From: Pedobacter segetis
GTDB lineage: Bacteria; Bacteroidota; Bacteroidia; Sphingobacteriales; Sphingobacteriaceae
Assembly: GCF_016623585.1 (NCBI RefSeq)
Contig: NZ_JAEHFY010000011.1
Span: 1 to 64,000 of the forward strand
Length of the DNA: 64,000 nucleotides
Reading direction: 5' to 3'
The position numbers and the translations under genes are program-made. Position 1 is the stretch's first letter. The number at the start of each line of letters is the position of its first letter. The notes under the pieces are model-generated. The model ran no database searches and was not told the DNA's origin. It worked only from the letters and a program-made list of their open reading frames with translations. This document shows positions 16,823 to 27,500 of the stretch, one piece after another.

Positions 16823-18376
16823 ATGAAAAAGACAATCACATTTCTCCTATATTTTTCCGTTTTCATGATAAGCGGATGTTCAAAGGATTTCTTAAATGAA
16901 TCTAACCCCAATACCCTTTCAGAGGAAACATTTTGGCAAACACCTGCAGATGTTGATAGGGCTTTGGCAGGTTGTTATTCTGCTTTGCAAAACAACCAGA
17001 TGTATAATGGTTCGGCGAATTACACAACCGCTGGTCTTATCAGGCTAGATATCATAACCGATGATAGTTATGCGAACAACCAAGGTATAGATGGCGGGGC
17101 CGTAGCCCGTGGCGAGCATAGCCCTACTGATGGTTATGTAAATGGTCTTTGGACCGGCTGTTACCGTTTAATTGCCAGATGTAACGTATTCTTAGAAAAT
17201 GTAGATAGGGTAACATCTGTACCTGAAGCATCCAGAAACACCATGAAGGCCGAAGTGCGTTTTTTAAGGGCATTGGCTTACCAAAACTTGGCCATGATTT
17301 TTAGAGATGTACCCTTGATTACCAAGACACAAACCTTAGCAGAATCTAAGGTCCCAAAAAATCTAAATTCAGAGATAAATGCCTTCATAATTAGTGAGCT
17401 TAAAGACATAAGTTCTAGTGCTGATTTACCTATTACTGCAACCGCTGTTGGCCGGGTAGAAAAAGGTGCCGCATTGGCACTATTGGCCCGTCAATATCTA
17501 TATGTTAAAGATTATCCAAATGCTGCCGCAACCGCAAAAACGGTAATGGATATACCAAACAGGTACGATCTTAAAACACCAGACAGTACTTTATTTAAAC
17601 TCGCCGGTGAATCTAGCAAAGAAATTATTTTTAGGGTGGCTTACGCAGGGCCTTCTTTGGGTGTTGGTTCTGGTTATGCCGGTTATTTTTCTCCGGCCCC
17701 ACCGGTAGGGTATGTGGCATTGCCAAATTTGGCCAATGAATTTTATTTTAAAGATGGGAAACCTAAAAGCACTTCTGCTTTATACGTCCCATCTAATGAG
17801 CTAACCAATCGCGACCCACGTTTTGATGCTACATTTTTAACTTCCAAATCACTATTCAGAGGCAAACCCCTTACTGCCAACAATCTTGTACCTACTGGTT
17901 ACAGGGTAAGAAAATTTACTGAAGAAACTTCTATCGTAAACTTTGATTCGGGTCAGGATTTTTATGTTATCCGATACCCAGAGGTGCTTTTAACAAGGGC
18001 AGAAGCACTTGTAGAAAGTGGAAGTTATACAGAGTCTGAGGTAGATGGGCTTATTGATAAGGTTAGAGCAAGAGCTACAATGCCAACCGTAGAAGCGGTA
18101 GAAGGCACAAATTTAAGCCAGGCACAACTTAGGGCAATCATTAGGCATGAAAGAAGGGTAGAGTTGGCCTTTGAGGGTTTAAGATTCTATGATTTAAAAA
18201 GATGGGGAATTTATGAACAGGAAGCCGTTACCAAATATTTGGCGGTAGATAAAGCTGCTATACCTGGCCTACAAGGCAGGCTGCTCATCGGAGAGGTGAA
18301 GCACAGCGTTTTTCCAATCCCACAGCGTGAGCTTGATGCAAACAATGCACTTGTACAAGCCGACGAATGGAAGTAA
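16823..18376 (+). CDS. SusD/RagB-type outer-membrane lipoprotein (pair 1)
   Basis: A 517-residue surface lipoprotein that captures substrate above its SusC channel. The lipobox is MISGC, giving a mature N-terminal Cys at residue 19. The SusD pattern is clear: NESNPNTLSEETFW, AEVRFLRALAYQNLAMIF near the N-terminus, YPEVLLTRAEALVESG in the middle, and IRHERRVELAFEGLRFYDLKRWG near the end. ATG 16823 is preferred; a GTG at 16820 would add one residue. It is cotranscribed with the upstream susC, and a strong hairpin terminator follows at 18446. Confidence 0.95.
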   Translation: MKKTITFLLYFSVFMISGCSKDFLNESNPNTLSEETFWQTPADVDRALAGCYSALQNNQMYNGSANYTTAGLIRLDIITDDSYANNQGIDGGAVARGEHSPTDGYVNGLWTGCYRLIARCNVFLENVDRVTSVPEASRNTMKAEVRFLRALAYQNLAMIFRDVPLITKTQTLAESKVPKNLNSEINAFIISELKDISSSADLPITATAVGRVEKGAALALLARQYLYVKDYPNAAATAKTVMDIPNRYDLKTPDSTLFKLAGESSKEIIFRVAYAGPSLGVGSGYAGYFSPAPPVGYVALPNLANEFYFKDGKPKSTSALYVPSNELTNRDPRFDATFLTSKSLFRGKPLTANNLVPTGYRVRKFTEETSIVNFDSGQDFYVIRYPEVLLTRAEALVESGSYTESEVDGLIDKVRARATMPTVEAVEGTNLSQAQLRAIIRHERRVELAFEGLRFYDLKRWGIYEQEAVTKYLAVDKAAIPGLQGRLLIGEVKHSVFPIPQRELDANNALVQADEWK

Positions 18377-18445
18377 GTTAGGGCAAAACCCAACTGATTA
18401 GAAATAGGTTAGAATATAACCCTAACAATATTTAAAACAATTAGA

Positions 18446-18485
18446 AGATCAATTTTGCCTTTTAATGCAAAATTGGTCTTTTATT
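18446..18485 (+). terminator. Rho-independent terminator between susD1 and the sensor gene
   Basis: A 13-base stem AGATCAATTTTGC/GCAAAATTGGTCT with one G-T pair (18446-18458 and 18467-18479) is followed by TTTTATTC. It lies between convergent genes. A weaker T-rich run on the other strand may also help end the regulator transcript. Confidence 0.75.
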
Positions 18486-18568
18486 CATATAAAAATTTCA
18501 TCTTATCTTTAGTAAGGGCCAGTAAAAAAACAGACACATTTAACGCTAATGCAAAGGCAACAAGCTGT

Positions 18569-21500
18569 TTAAAAATCATCAATTTTGTTTTCGGTGGTTT
18601 TATTTTTTTTAAGGTAATCTGATGGATTTATACCATATTGTTTGTGAAAAGAAGTTCTAAAATATTTAAGATCATTAAAGCCAGATTTAAAAGCGGCCTC
18701 GCTTACGGTAAATTGTCCAGAGTTTAGTAGTTGAACGCTCCGCCTCAGCCTGATCAGGCGTTTAAATTCTAATCCAGACATACCCGTTAAGGCTTTTATT
18801 TTACGGTAAAATGTAGATTTGCTCATGTTAAGCTCTTTTGCAAAATCCTCGATAGAGAAATCATCTTTTTCGATATTATCTTCTACAAATTGAATAGCGT
18901 TTTTGATAAAATCGTTCTCGGTAGCTAAGTTTATTTCTTTTGGTTCTATACCAAAACGAGAAGAAAACAGTTCTTTTAATTTCTTTCTAGAGTCTAATAA
19001 ACCTTCAACATAAGATAGAAGCACTTGTGGATTAAAAGGTTTTGAAAGGTAATTATCTGCGCCATATTTTATGCCCGAGATATGCGTATGATCATCAGAT
19101 TTAGCCGTAAGCAATATGATCGGGATGTGTGATGTGCGCTTATCGGTTTTTAAGGTTTCACAAAGGTGTAGCCCATCAATCTCGGGCATCATAACGTCAC
19201 TCACTATCAAATCTGGCATCTCTTCAAATGCCATAGCAATACCTTCTCTTCCGTTTGCGGCAGAGATAATATCGCTGGTTTTGCCTAAAAGTTTGCATAA
19301 ATAAATATTTAACTCCTCATTATCCTCAACAACCAATACTAAGGGAAGGTCTTTTTTCTGTTTAAGTTTTGTGATGTTGGTATTCTCTGTTTCATCTATG
19401 TTTTTGTTATCCTTATCAGAAACAAGGGGTATAGCGTTGCTTGGCTCTAAAGGCAAGGTTATTTTGAAACTGCTGCCCTTGCCCTCATCGCTTTCTAAGG
19501 TTATGGTACCCTTGTGGAGTTCTACAAGCTCTTTAACAAATGCAAGACCGATACCCGTTCCCATGTATTTTCCGGGTTCTGTTTGGCTGGCCTGATAAAA
19601 CCTATCAAATACCAATTGCTGCTCTGATTTTTTTATGCCCTTGCCGGTATCAATAATTATAAGTTCGCAGGTTGGCGTTAAACCGTTTAAAAAATTAACC
19701 GAAACGTGGATGCTGCCGCCAATTGGTGTAAATTTAAAAGCATTAGAAAGCAAATTGTACACAATATTCTCGAACTTATCCTTATCAAGCATCAGAAAGA
19801 TCTGCCCAGTATTGGTATAAAATGCGTAGCTGATCTTCTTTCTCATGGCCTCATCTTGAAAAGATTCATAAATGACCTTTACCAATTGCACTATATCATA
19901 ATTAGAGGAGTGCAGCTTGAGCAAGTTCATTTCTGATTTTTGTAAGTCTAATAGTTGATTGACTAAGCTTAGTACCCTTTTTGCTTGGTTTTGTATTTTA
20001 TATATCGAGTTTTTCATTTCTGGGCTTATATTTTCACGAACCATATCTTCTAACGGCCCGATCATTAATGTTAGCGGGGTCCTAAATTCATGTGAAATAT
20101 TTGTAAATACCTTACTTTTAACCTCTGCTATTGCATGCTCTTTTTCGTAGTTTAAATTTGCGATCTGTAGTTTGTTTTTCAAATTTATACGAACCAAGAT
20201 AAACCAAATCAATAGATAAAAACCAGAAATGATAGCTACAATGTAAAGAGAATATGCCCACCAAGTTGCCCAGGGAGGAGACGAGATTTCTATCTGCAGT
20301 TGTGGCCCTTTGGTATTCCACTTTTGATCGCTGTTACTTCCCATCACACAGAAATTGTATTTACCGGGAGGCAAATTAGTGTAGGTTGCGGTTTTTCTGT
20401 TGCCACAATAAACCCAGTTTTTATCAAAACCTTCTAGCTTATAAGCATATTGGTTTTTGGTGGGTGCATGATAATCTAGCGCAGAAAAACCTAATGAGAT
20501 TGTATTTTCTTTGTAGGATAAGTTTATTTTACGAGTTGCAAATAGGGAAAAGTTTAATATTCGGTTTTTTTCTTCGGGATTTTTAACCCTTATTTTTTTG
20601 TTGTTGATCATAAGGCGTGTTAAATACACGCTTGGTTTTCTGGTATTTAGCTTAATACTATCCGGATAAAATGAAACTACGCCTTTTATACAACCAAAAA
20701 ACATTTCGCCGCTATTTGATAAAAACGCTGCGTTTTCAGAAAAATAATCTGTAACCAAACCATCATACATATCAAAGTTCCTGAAACTGCCTGCCTTTGT
20801 ATTATATTGGGTTATACCTTTATTGGTACTCATCCAAACATTGTTGCTTTTATCGGTTAAAACAGCATGAACATAATCGCTAGGGAAACCCGCTTGGGCA
20901 GAGTAATTATTAATGATAATTTGATTTTTACTATTAAAACTTAACTTGTTAAGCCCTTGCTGTGTCCCTATCCATAAATTTCCAATGCCATCTTCTACAA
21001 TTGCTAGTATGGTATTGTTACTTAGCCCGTATCTTTGGTTGATCAAGGTAAAACTATCGCTTTTTCTGTTGTACAAATGCAGCCCATTGTAGGTGCCCAC
21101 CCAAAGGTTGTTCTTATGGTCAACAAGCAAGCAGCTAACCCTGTCATTTTGTAAATATCCGTTTGTTGCTAAACTGTCTCCGTAATTCTTAAAAACAGGT
21201 TTCCCGTTTTTATAAGCAATAAGCTTATTTAAACCCCTATCTTGAGTACCCACCCAAATGATACCGCTTTTATCCTTCGCAACCGCTGTTATTTTATCCC
21301 CACTGATGCTCGCGTTATCATTTTTATCATATCTGAACACCTTTATATCGCTGTTCTTTTTATCGTTGTTACAAACTGCAAGGCCTTGCGAGGTACTTAC
21401 CCATAAAGATTGGTCTATCTTTGAAAAAGCCCGTACAGAGGAGCCGGCATTATCAAGGTTTTTCTTAAGAAAGTGCTGGCCGTCTTTGGCATAAAGTAGT

Positions 21501-22660
21501 CCTCCGCCTTTTGTGCCCAGCCAAAGGCCATGTTTATTGTCTTGCCATACCGCTAAAACGTGGGTATTGGTTAATCCGCTGAAAGCAAGAGAATGGTGAC
21601 TGATGTTTTTAAAAGCCTTTTCGTAAGGATCGATCTTGCAAATCCCTCCTCCATCTGTCCCTATCCAAAGTATGCCGGTTTTATCCTGCTCAAGAGATAG
21701 TATGATTTTATAGTCATCGTTATAATTATTCTCGGGATTAAGGTGATAGCGAGTAAAATTGCCCGTTTTGGCATTAAATTTATTTAAGCCGTTTCCCCAT
21801 GTGCCTGCCCAAATATTTTTTGCCCTATCTAAAAATAATACGTAAACATCGTTGCCGCTTATGCTTTTCTCATTACCGCTAACATTTACAAACTGCTGGC
21901 TTTGCTTAGTTTTGATGTTATAGGTTAACATCCCACTTCTCCAAGTGCCCAAATACAATATTTGTTTTTCTTCATCTAATGATATTGAAGCAATATCTAG
22001 GTTAGGCTGCTTAAGATGGATCGGGATAATTTTATTGCTTTCTATAACGTAGTGGTAAAGGCCCGTATTGCCGCCGATCCAAGCCCCGCCCTCACCATCG
22101 GCCTTAATGGCCGAAATTGTGCTTTTTAATTGCGTTTTTATAAATCGGTTTTTAGATAAAATAAAAAACCCCTTTCCGGTGCCAATAAACAGCTTACCCT
22201 GCTTGTTTTCTGTTAGCGCATTTATAGAGCTCCCTTTAAGCTCTTTTAATGCAGGATATTTTGTGATGGTTTCCCTTAAAAGATCGTAACTGTTTAAACC
22301 CCCGCTTTTGGTGCCAATCCATAGCTTATTAGCAGCCCCTTCTGCAATTACCTCTATAGATTGATCGCTAAAATTATTGTTAGAGCTAGATAAATTCCTT
22401 ATAACGCTAAATCCATTCCCATCAAACTTGTTAAGCCCACCCCTGGTACCCACCCATAAAAAACCGTATTTATCTTGATGGATAGATGTGATTTCATTAT
22501 TGGTGAGGCCGTTTTGATCAATATATCTTGTGCCGTTCTGAATTTGGGAGAAACCCATAATACCATAGCAAACAAACAGCATGGTAAGTAAATTTCTTTT
22601 GTTCAAAGATTGACGATTAAAAAAAAGAGCTTTTATTATTAAGCTATATTGGTGTGGCAT
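18569..22660 (-). CDS. Hybrid two-component system sensor/regulator (HTCS)
   Basis: A 1363-residue membrane protein joining a whole two-component pathway in one chain. It has an N-terminal signal/anchor, then two seven-bladed propeller regions built from repeats like GFLWVGTRGGLNKFDG (to about 710), a Y_Y_Y domain (about 715-785) and a transmembrane helix near 800-820. The histidine kinase follows with H857 in SHEFRTPLTL and an ATPase domain, then a receiver domain with D1155 in VSDVMMPEIDG, and a C-terminal AraC-type helix-turn-helix (about 1250-1355). Such proteins sense a periplasmic oligosaccharide and switch on nearby susCD genes. It lies between two SusCD pairs, so either or both may be its target. 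Confidence 0.95.
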   Translation of the reverse strand: MPHQYSLIIKALFFNRQSLNKRNLLTMLFVCYGIMGFSQIQNGTRYIDQNGLTNNEITSIHQDKYGFLWVGTRGGLNKFDGNGFSVIRNLSSSNNNFSDQSIEVIAEGAANKLWIGTKSGGLNSYDLLRETITKYPALKELKGSSINALTENKQGKLFIGTGKGFFILSKNRFIKTQLKSTISAIKADGEGGAWIGGNTGLYHYVIESNKIIPIHLKQPNLDIASISLDEEKQILYLGTWRSGMLTYNIKTKQSQQFVNVSGNEKSISGNDVYVLFLDRAKNIWAGTWGNGLNKFNAKTGNFTRYHLNPENNYNDDYKIILSLEQDKTGILWIGTDGGGICKIDPYEKAFKNISHHSLAFSGLTNTHVLAVWQDNKHGLWLGTKGGGLLYAKDGQHFLKKNLDNAGSSVRAFSKIDQSLWVSTSQGLAVCNNDKKNSDIKVFRYDKNDNASISGDKITAVAKDKSGIIWVGTQDRGLNKLIAYKNGKPVFKNYGDSLATNGYLQNDRVSCLLVDHKNNLWVGTYNGLHLYNRKSDSFTLINQRYGLSNNTILAIVEDGIGNLWIGTQQGLNKLSFNSKNQIIINNYSAQAGFPSDYVHAVLTDKSNNVWMSTNKGITQYNTKAGSFRNFDMYDGLVTDYFSENAAFLSNSGEMFFGCIKGVVSFYPDSIKLNTRKPSVYLTRLMINNKKIRVKNPEEKNRILNFSLFATRKINLSYKENTISLGFSALDYHAPTKNQYAYKLEGFDKNWVYCGNRKTATYTNLPPGKYNFCVMGSNSDQKWNTKGPQLQIEISSPPWATWWAYSLYIVAIISGFYLLIWFILVRINLKNKLQIANLNYEKEHAIAEVKSKVFTNISHEFRTPLTLMIGPLEDMVRENISPEMKNSIYKIQNQAKRVLSLVNQLLDLQKSEMNLLKLHSSNYDIVQLVKVIYESFQDEAMRKKISYAFYTNTGQIFLMLDKDKFENIVYNLLSNAFKFTPIGGSIHVSVNFLNGLTPTCELIIIDTGKGIKKSEQQLVFDRFYQASQTEPGKYMGTGIGLAFVKELVELHKGTITLESDEGKGSSFKITLPLEPSNAIPLVSDKDNKNIDETENTNITKLKQKKDLPLVLVVEDNEELNIYLCKLLGKTSDIISAANGREGIAMAFEEMPDLIVSDVMMPEIDGLHLCETLKTDKRTSHIPIILLTAKSDDHTHISGIKYGADNYLSKPFNPQVLLSYVEGLLDSRKKLKELFSSRFGIEPKEINLATENDFIKNAIQFVEDNIEKDDFSIEDFAKELNMSKSTFYRKIKALTGMSGLEFKRLIRLRRSVQLLNSGQFTVSEAAFKSGFNDLKYFRTSFHKQYGINPSDYLKKNKTTENKIDDF

Positions 22661-22980
22661 AGCTGGGTTATAATCAAAACTACCTGTTATATTCTAAATA
22701 TGGAATTACTTTTAGAAAGAGCGAAATAAAAGCTCCCGTTTTAAAAAAAACGATTATTATACCCCTGTTTATGAACCAAATTGCCCCCTTTGCTAAAGAG
22801 AAGAAATATAGATCATCTTTTTCTGAATTTTCTAAAAAACGTATGGATTTTCCATTTATTTTATAATTCTGTTGTTGGTTTTTCTGTATAAAGGGGTAGG
22901 GGTGTTTGGTTATAAACCAAGATCAGTTAAGAAGATTTTTGGAAATCAAATTTTAAAAGGGGCCTCTGCTTATGGTATTG
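22661..22980. other. Intergenic region upstream of the HTCS gene
   Basis: No gene. The + strand contains AAATTGCCCCCT (about 22778-22789), close to AAATTAGCCCCCT before susC1 (13685-13696). A shared regulator site is possible but unproven. Confidence 0.35.
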
Positions 22981-23023
22981 AAAAAAAAGACCTCCATCGT
23001 ATTATGGTAAAATACAATGGAGG
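22981..23023 (-). terminator. Rho-independent terminator of the susC2-susD2 transcript
   Basis: Read on the minus strand, the stem GCCTCCATTGTATT...AATACGATGGAGG has one mismatch (CCTCCAT 22991-22997 against ATGGAGG 23017-23023). It is followed by a TCTTTTTTTT run. It lies just beyond the susD2 stop and separates that operon from the regulator gene. Confidence 0.8.
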
Positions 23024-23051
23024 CAAAAAATATGAACAGAATAAATACTTT

Positions 23052-24533
23052 TTATTGGTATCCCGGGTTTTGGGTAATACTTCCTTTTGAAATATCGATC
23101 TCTCTTTGTGGAACCGGCATCAGTACATTAAAGTCTTTTATGCTTGCCCTAGGAATTGATAGAAACGTAGAAGTGCTGTTTTTAATGGTTGAAACAAAAA
23201 TGCCCCATCTTAACAGATCGAATTTTCTGATGCCTTCTAAGCTTAGTTCTGTTGCTCTTTCTTTTCTGATGGCCAATCGTAAACCATTTTTGTCTAATCC
23301 TGATAATGGTGGGATGCCCGCTCTTTCTCGAACCAAATTAATAAACTGATAAGCTCCGTCTGGGCCATTTAACTCATTTTCTGCCTCTGCTCTCATCAGT
23401 AAAACATCAGAATACCTAATGATTGGAACGTTTTGGCTGCTGTTGTTGTATTTGGTAACCCCCGGGCGGTTTAAAAATTTGCCGGTGATGGGGCCAGCAC
23501 CAGGTGTATTTGGCGATACAAGTTGGTTTCCGTCTAAGTTTTCTACATAGCTGATCCCCAATCTCAAATCACCGGGTTCAAACATAGATTTTAATCCTGG
23601 CAAAAGCAGCATATTTTCAAATCCTCCGCCAAAAGCACTGGCCCCCCCTTTTATTTCAACATCCCTAGAGCCTGTCCATGTTCCAATTTGACTGCCAACT
23701 AAGTCTTGTTGGTATTGTCTGGCGAAAATCACTTCGTTAACTAAAGCCCCATTTTTGTCGGGAAAAAGCTGGTTATCAGCATTCTGATCCCACAGGCTAT
23801 TATAGTTTTTTACCAAACCGTAATTGCTAGATCCTATAACCAGTTTGGCAGTTTCGTTCGCATTGTTCCAATCACCCATTGTCATATAAACCCTTACTAA
23901 TAAAGATCTTGCAGCACCTGCGGTTACCCTGCCTGCATCTACAGCCGGATAAACAATAGGTAAATCTTTAATAGCCTCGTTTAGGTCTTTTTTGATAAGA
24001 TCATAAACCTCTGTTACGGTATTTCTTTTGATCCCGACAATAGCATCGGGCCCAGATATAGATTTATCTAAAACCGGAACGCCACCGTAGATCCTTACCA
24101 AATCAAAATAATAATAAGCCCTTAAAAATTTTGCCTCTGCTACGATCCTGTTTCTAAGGGTAAGGTCCATATTGATTTTCGGGACATAATCTATCACCGT
24201 GTTGGCTCTGGCAATTCCTTCATAACTGTTTTGCCACATTACCGTGGCATCGCCATCTAATGCAGATAAATTTGCGAAATAAACCGAAGGCCTTTTATTA
24301 TGGTAACCCTGGAAAGCCTCGTCTGTAGTAACACAGCCATAATAGAAGGATATGGTAGAACTAAAAATACGGGAATAAGCGGCGTTAACTGCTGCTAGTG
24401 CGTCTTTTTGATTGCCCGGGAATGAACCTGGTGTTAAAAAGCTTGTTGGTTTTTCTGTTAAAATATCTTTACAAGATGATATGCAAACCGACATTAATGC
24501 CAATAAACAATAGACTTTAAATATTTTTTTCAT
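23052..24533 (-). CDS. SusD/RagB-type outer-membrane lipoprotein (pair 2)
   Basis: A 493-residue lipoprotein; the lipobox CISSC gives a mature Cys at residue 21. SusD hallmarks are AEAKFLRAYYYFDLVRIYGGVPVLD, IIRYSDVLLMRAEAENE and AIRKERATELSLEGIRKFDLLRWG. It follows its susC by 29 bases and ends at a strong terminator. It is shorter than the SusD of pair 1 and only generally similar, so it probably binds a different ligand. The ligand is unknown. Confidence 0.95.
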   Translation of the reverse strand: MKKIFKVYCLLALMSVCISSCKDILTEKPTSFLTPGSFPGNQKDALAAVNAAYSRIFSSTISFYYGCVTTDEAFQGYHNKRPSVYFANLSALDGDATVMWQNSYEGIARANTVIDYVPKINMDLTLRNRIVAEAKFLRAYYYFDLVRIYGGVPVLDKSISGPDAIVGIKRNTVTEVYDLIKKDLNEAIKDLPIVYPAVDAGRVTAGAARSLLVRVYMTMGDWNNANETAKLVIGSSNYGLVKNYNSLWDQNADNQLFPDKNGALVNEVIFARQYQQDLVGSQIGTWTGSRDVEIKGGASAFGGGFENMLLLPGLKSMFEPGDLRLGISYVENLDGNQLVSPNTPGAGPITGKFLNRPGVTKYNNSSQNVPIIRYSDVLLMRAEAENELNGPDGAYQFINLVRERAGIPPLSGLDKNGLRLAIRKERATELSLEGIRKFDLLRWGIFVSTIKNSTSTFLSIPRASIKDFNVLMPVPQREIDISKGSITQNPGYQ

Positions 24534-24562
24534 TGTTATCTTTTTTAAGATGATTGTATTTT

Positions 24563-27500
24563 TTAAAAATTAAACCTAGCACCAAGGGTAAATGATTTTG
24601 TTGAAGGGTCCTGGGCCAGATCATAACCACGGCGAGTATTGTTAAAGCCCCTATTCACCTCTGGGTCATAGCCACTATAGTTATCAAATAATAATACATT
24701 GGTGCCAGAAACATAAACTTGTGCGCCATTTAACCATTTGATATTCTTTACCGGTAGATCATAAGATAAGCTCACGTTTCTAAGTCTTAAGAACGAGCCA
24801 TCTTCTACATAACTAGAGTTAGAAACTGTCAATGATCTTTGTACAGCTTGTACAGAAGGAACATTGGTATTGGTATTTGTTGGGGTCCATCTGTTTACAA
24901 ACTCGGCAAATGTATTATTATCAAATGCTACACCAATACGAGACCCTGTTTCGTTAAATATTTGGTTTCCCTGAACAAAAGAGAAATAGAAGTTTAATTC
25001 TAACCTTTTATAGGATAATGTATTCCCTATACCGCCAAAAATCTTAGGGTTTGCATTTCCTATTATTTGCCTATCTAAAGTTTGGTTAATAACCTTGTCC
25101 CCGTCTATATCCACATATCTTCTACCACCCGGGAAAACCGAAAACCCCGAAAGGCCCGAGGCATCAATCTCTGCTTGTGAATGCCAGATACCATTTGCAA
25201 CCAATCCATAGAACGAGCCTAAAGGCTGGCCTTCTTGTAAGATACCCGAAATAGAGGTTGAGCCTCTCCCGATATTATTTATCAAGACCTTACCCGTTGG
25301 ATCTGATAGATCAAGTATTTTGTTTTTATTGGTGGCGATATTAAAATTGGTTGTCCATTTAAAGTTGCCTTTATCAAGGTTAACGCTATTAATTGTAACT
25401 TCAAATCCTTTGTTAGAAACCGAGCCGAAATTGCTTAAAGAGGTTTGAAAACCCGTTAACCATAATACAGGTACATTAACTAATAAATTGGTGGTTTTCT
25501 TAGTATAATAATCTAAAGAGGCCGATAATCTGTTTTTAAAAAAGCCCACATCAATACCATAGTTATATTGCTTGGTTGTTTCCCATTTCAAGTTGTCGTT
25601 TCCTAAAGTGTTTGCGGCAATACCTGCAACTAAAGATTGGCTTGCACCTAAAATGTAATTATTGCCATTCTGCGCCAGTTTTGTTAATGATGCGCCAGGA
25701 TCTACTCCCGGGTTTCCTAATTCCCCATAACTTGCCCTTAGTTTCAAATTATCGAATGTCCCTAAATCTCTTATAAAGTTTTCATTACCTATATTCCATG
25801 CTAAGGCAACTGAAGGGAAAGTACCCCATTTATTATTTTTCGCAAAAACAGATGAGCCATCCAAACGGGCAGAAGTAGTTATCAGATATTTACTTTTATA
25901 AGAATAATTGGCCCTGAACAGATAAGACTCCAGTCCTTCTAGTGTGTTGTTAGATGTTGCATCACTACGTACTACCCCAGCTGCCAGATTGTTGTAAGCA
26001 TACGCATCGGTTACAAACCCGGTTGTTTGCACAGAATTGTTAAAATTCTTAATGGTTTGCCTAGTGTACCCAAACAAGCCGCTGAAACTATGATCGCCTA
26101 TCGTTTTGTTATAATTTAACGTATTCTCAATCAATAAGTTGGTGTACTCGGTATTATTAATTGTGGCAGTACCCTGATTTGCGGTTTGCGAAAAAAGCGT
26201 GGTTGGTAAATATTGGTCGGTTCTGCCTGTATTATAGTTTAAACCAAAATTCAATTTGTACTTTAAACCTTTAAGGATCTCTAATTCTCCGTAAGCATTT
26301 CCTATCGTTCTAAAAGCATATGTGGTATTTAAGCTTTGGACCGAAACACTCACAGGGTTATCAGAAGCTAATTCTGTTGTTTGAGTTTGATAGGTAAAAT
26401 TACCATTGGCATCTTTTACCGGAATTGTTGGGAACCACCCTATCAAATCTTCGGCAGAAGTGTTTTTATCCTTGTTAATGGTGCGGCTTAAAGAAAGGTT
26501 GGTCCCAAATTTAAACTTCTCGCCTATCTTATTCTCGGTATTTACCCTAAATTGATAGCGTTTAAAATTACTTTCTATGTGAATACCGTCTTGATCTAGG
26601 TAATTACCAGATACATAAAATATACTTTTATCATTTCCACCAGAAACCGAAAGGTTATGGTTCATCATCAACGCATTATTTTTATATATTTCCTTCTGGT
26701 AATTTGTACCTGCACCCAATGATTCTGGATTTGGATAGGCAAGAAAGCCCTTTACCTCATTTTGCCAGCTCGCAAATTGGGCTGCGTTCATTACGTTTAA
26801 AAATCTTGTAGGAGAGGCAAAATTCGCATAAGTGTCGTAACTAATTTTGGTAACTCCTGCCTTGCCTTTTTTTGTAGTGATTATTATTACCCCGTTTGAT
26901 CCTCTTGAACCATATATGGCTGTTGCCGAGGCATCTTTTAATATCTCAACCGACTCTATATCTGCGGTATTGATATCGTTTAAATTTCCGGCACCAACAA
27001 AACCATCAATTACGTAAAGTGGTTCATTATTGCCTTGAAGAGAATTGCTGCCCCTTATCCTGATGGTAGAAGCAGCCCCAGGTGCCGAGGAAGTGGGCGT
27101 TATTTGTAAGCCCGCAACCTTGCCACGCATGGCATCATCCAAGCGTATGGTTGGTGTTTGCTTTATTTCATCTGCTTTGATCGTACCTACCGATCCGGTT
27201 AAATCTGATTTTTTGACGGTTCCGTAACCTATAACCACCACTTGATCAAGGCTATGTACGTCAGATTGAAGCACTATATTGATTTCAGTCCTCGCATTTA
27301 CAGTAACTTCTTTTGTTTGATAGCCTATAAAACTAAATACCAGTGTTTGATTAGGCTCTGCCTGAATAGTGTAGGCACCATCTGAAGTTGTAGTTGTACC
27401 AAAAGAAGTGCCCTTTACAGATACGCCCACACCCGGTAATGTTAGCCCTGTTTCGTCTTTTACAAATCCTTTTACGGTAATTTTTTTTACTTGAGCATCC

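Noticed and set aside
22872-23349. Two overlapping plus-strand frames near the susD2 end
   Set aside because: They run across the terminator and then antisense to susD2; no ribosome binding site or family match.
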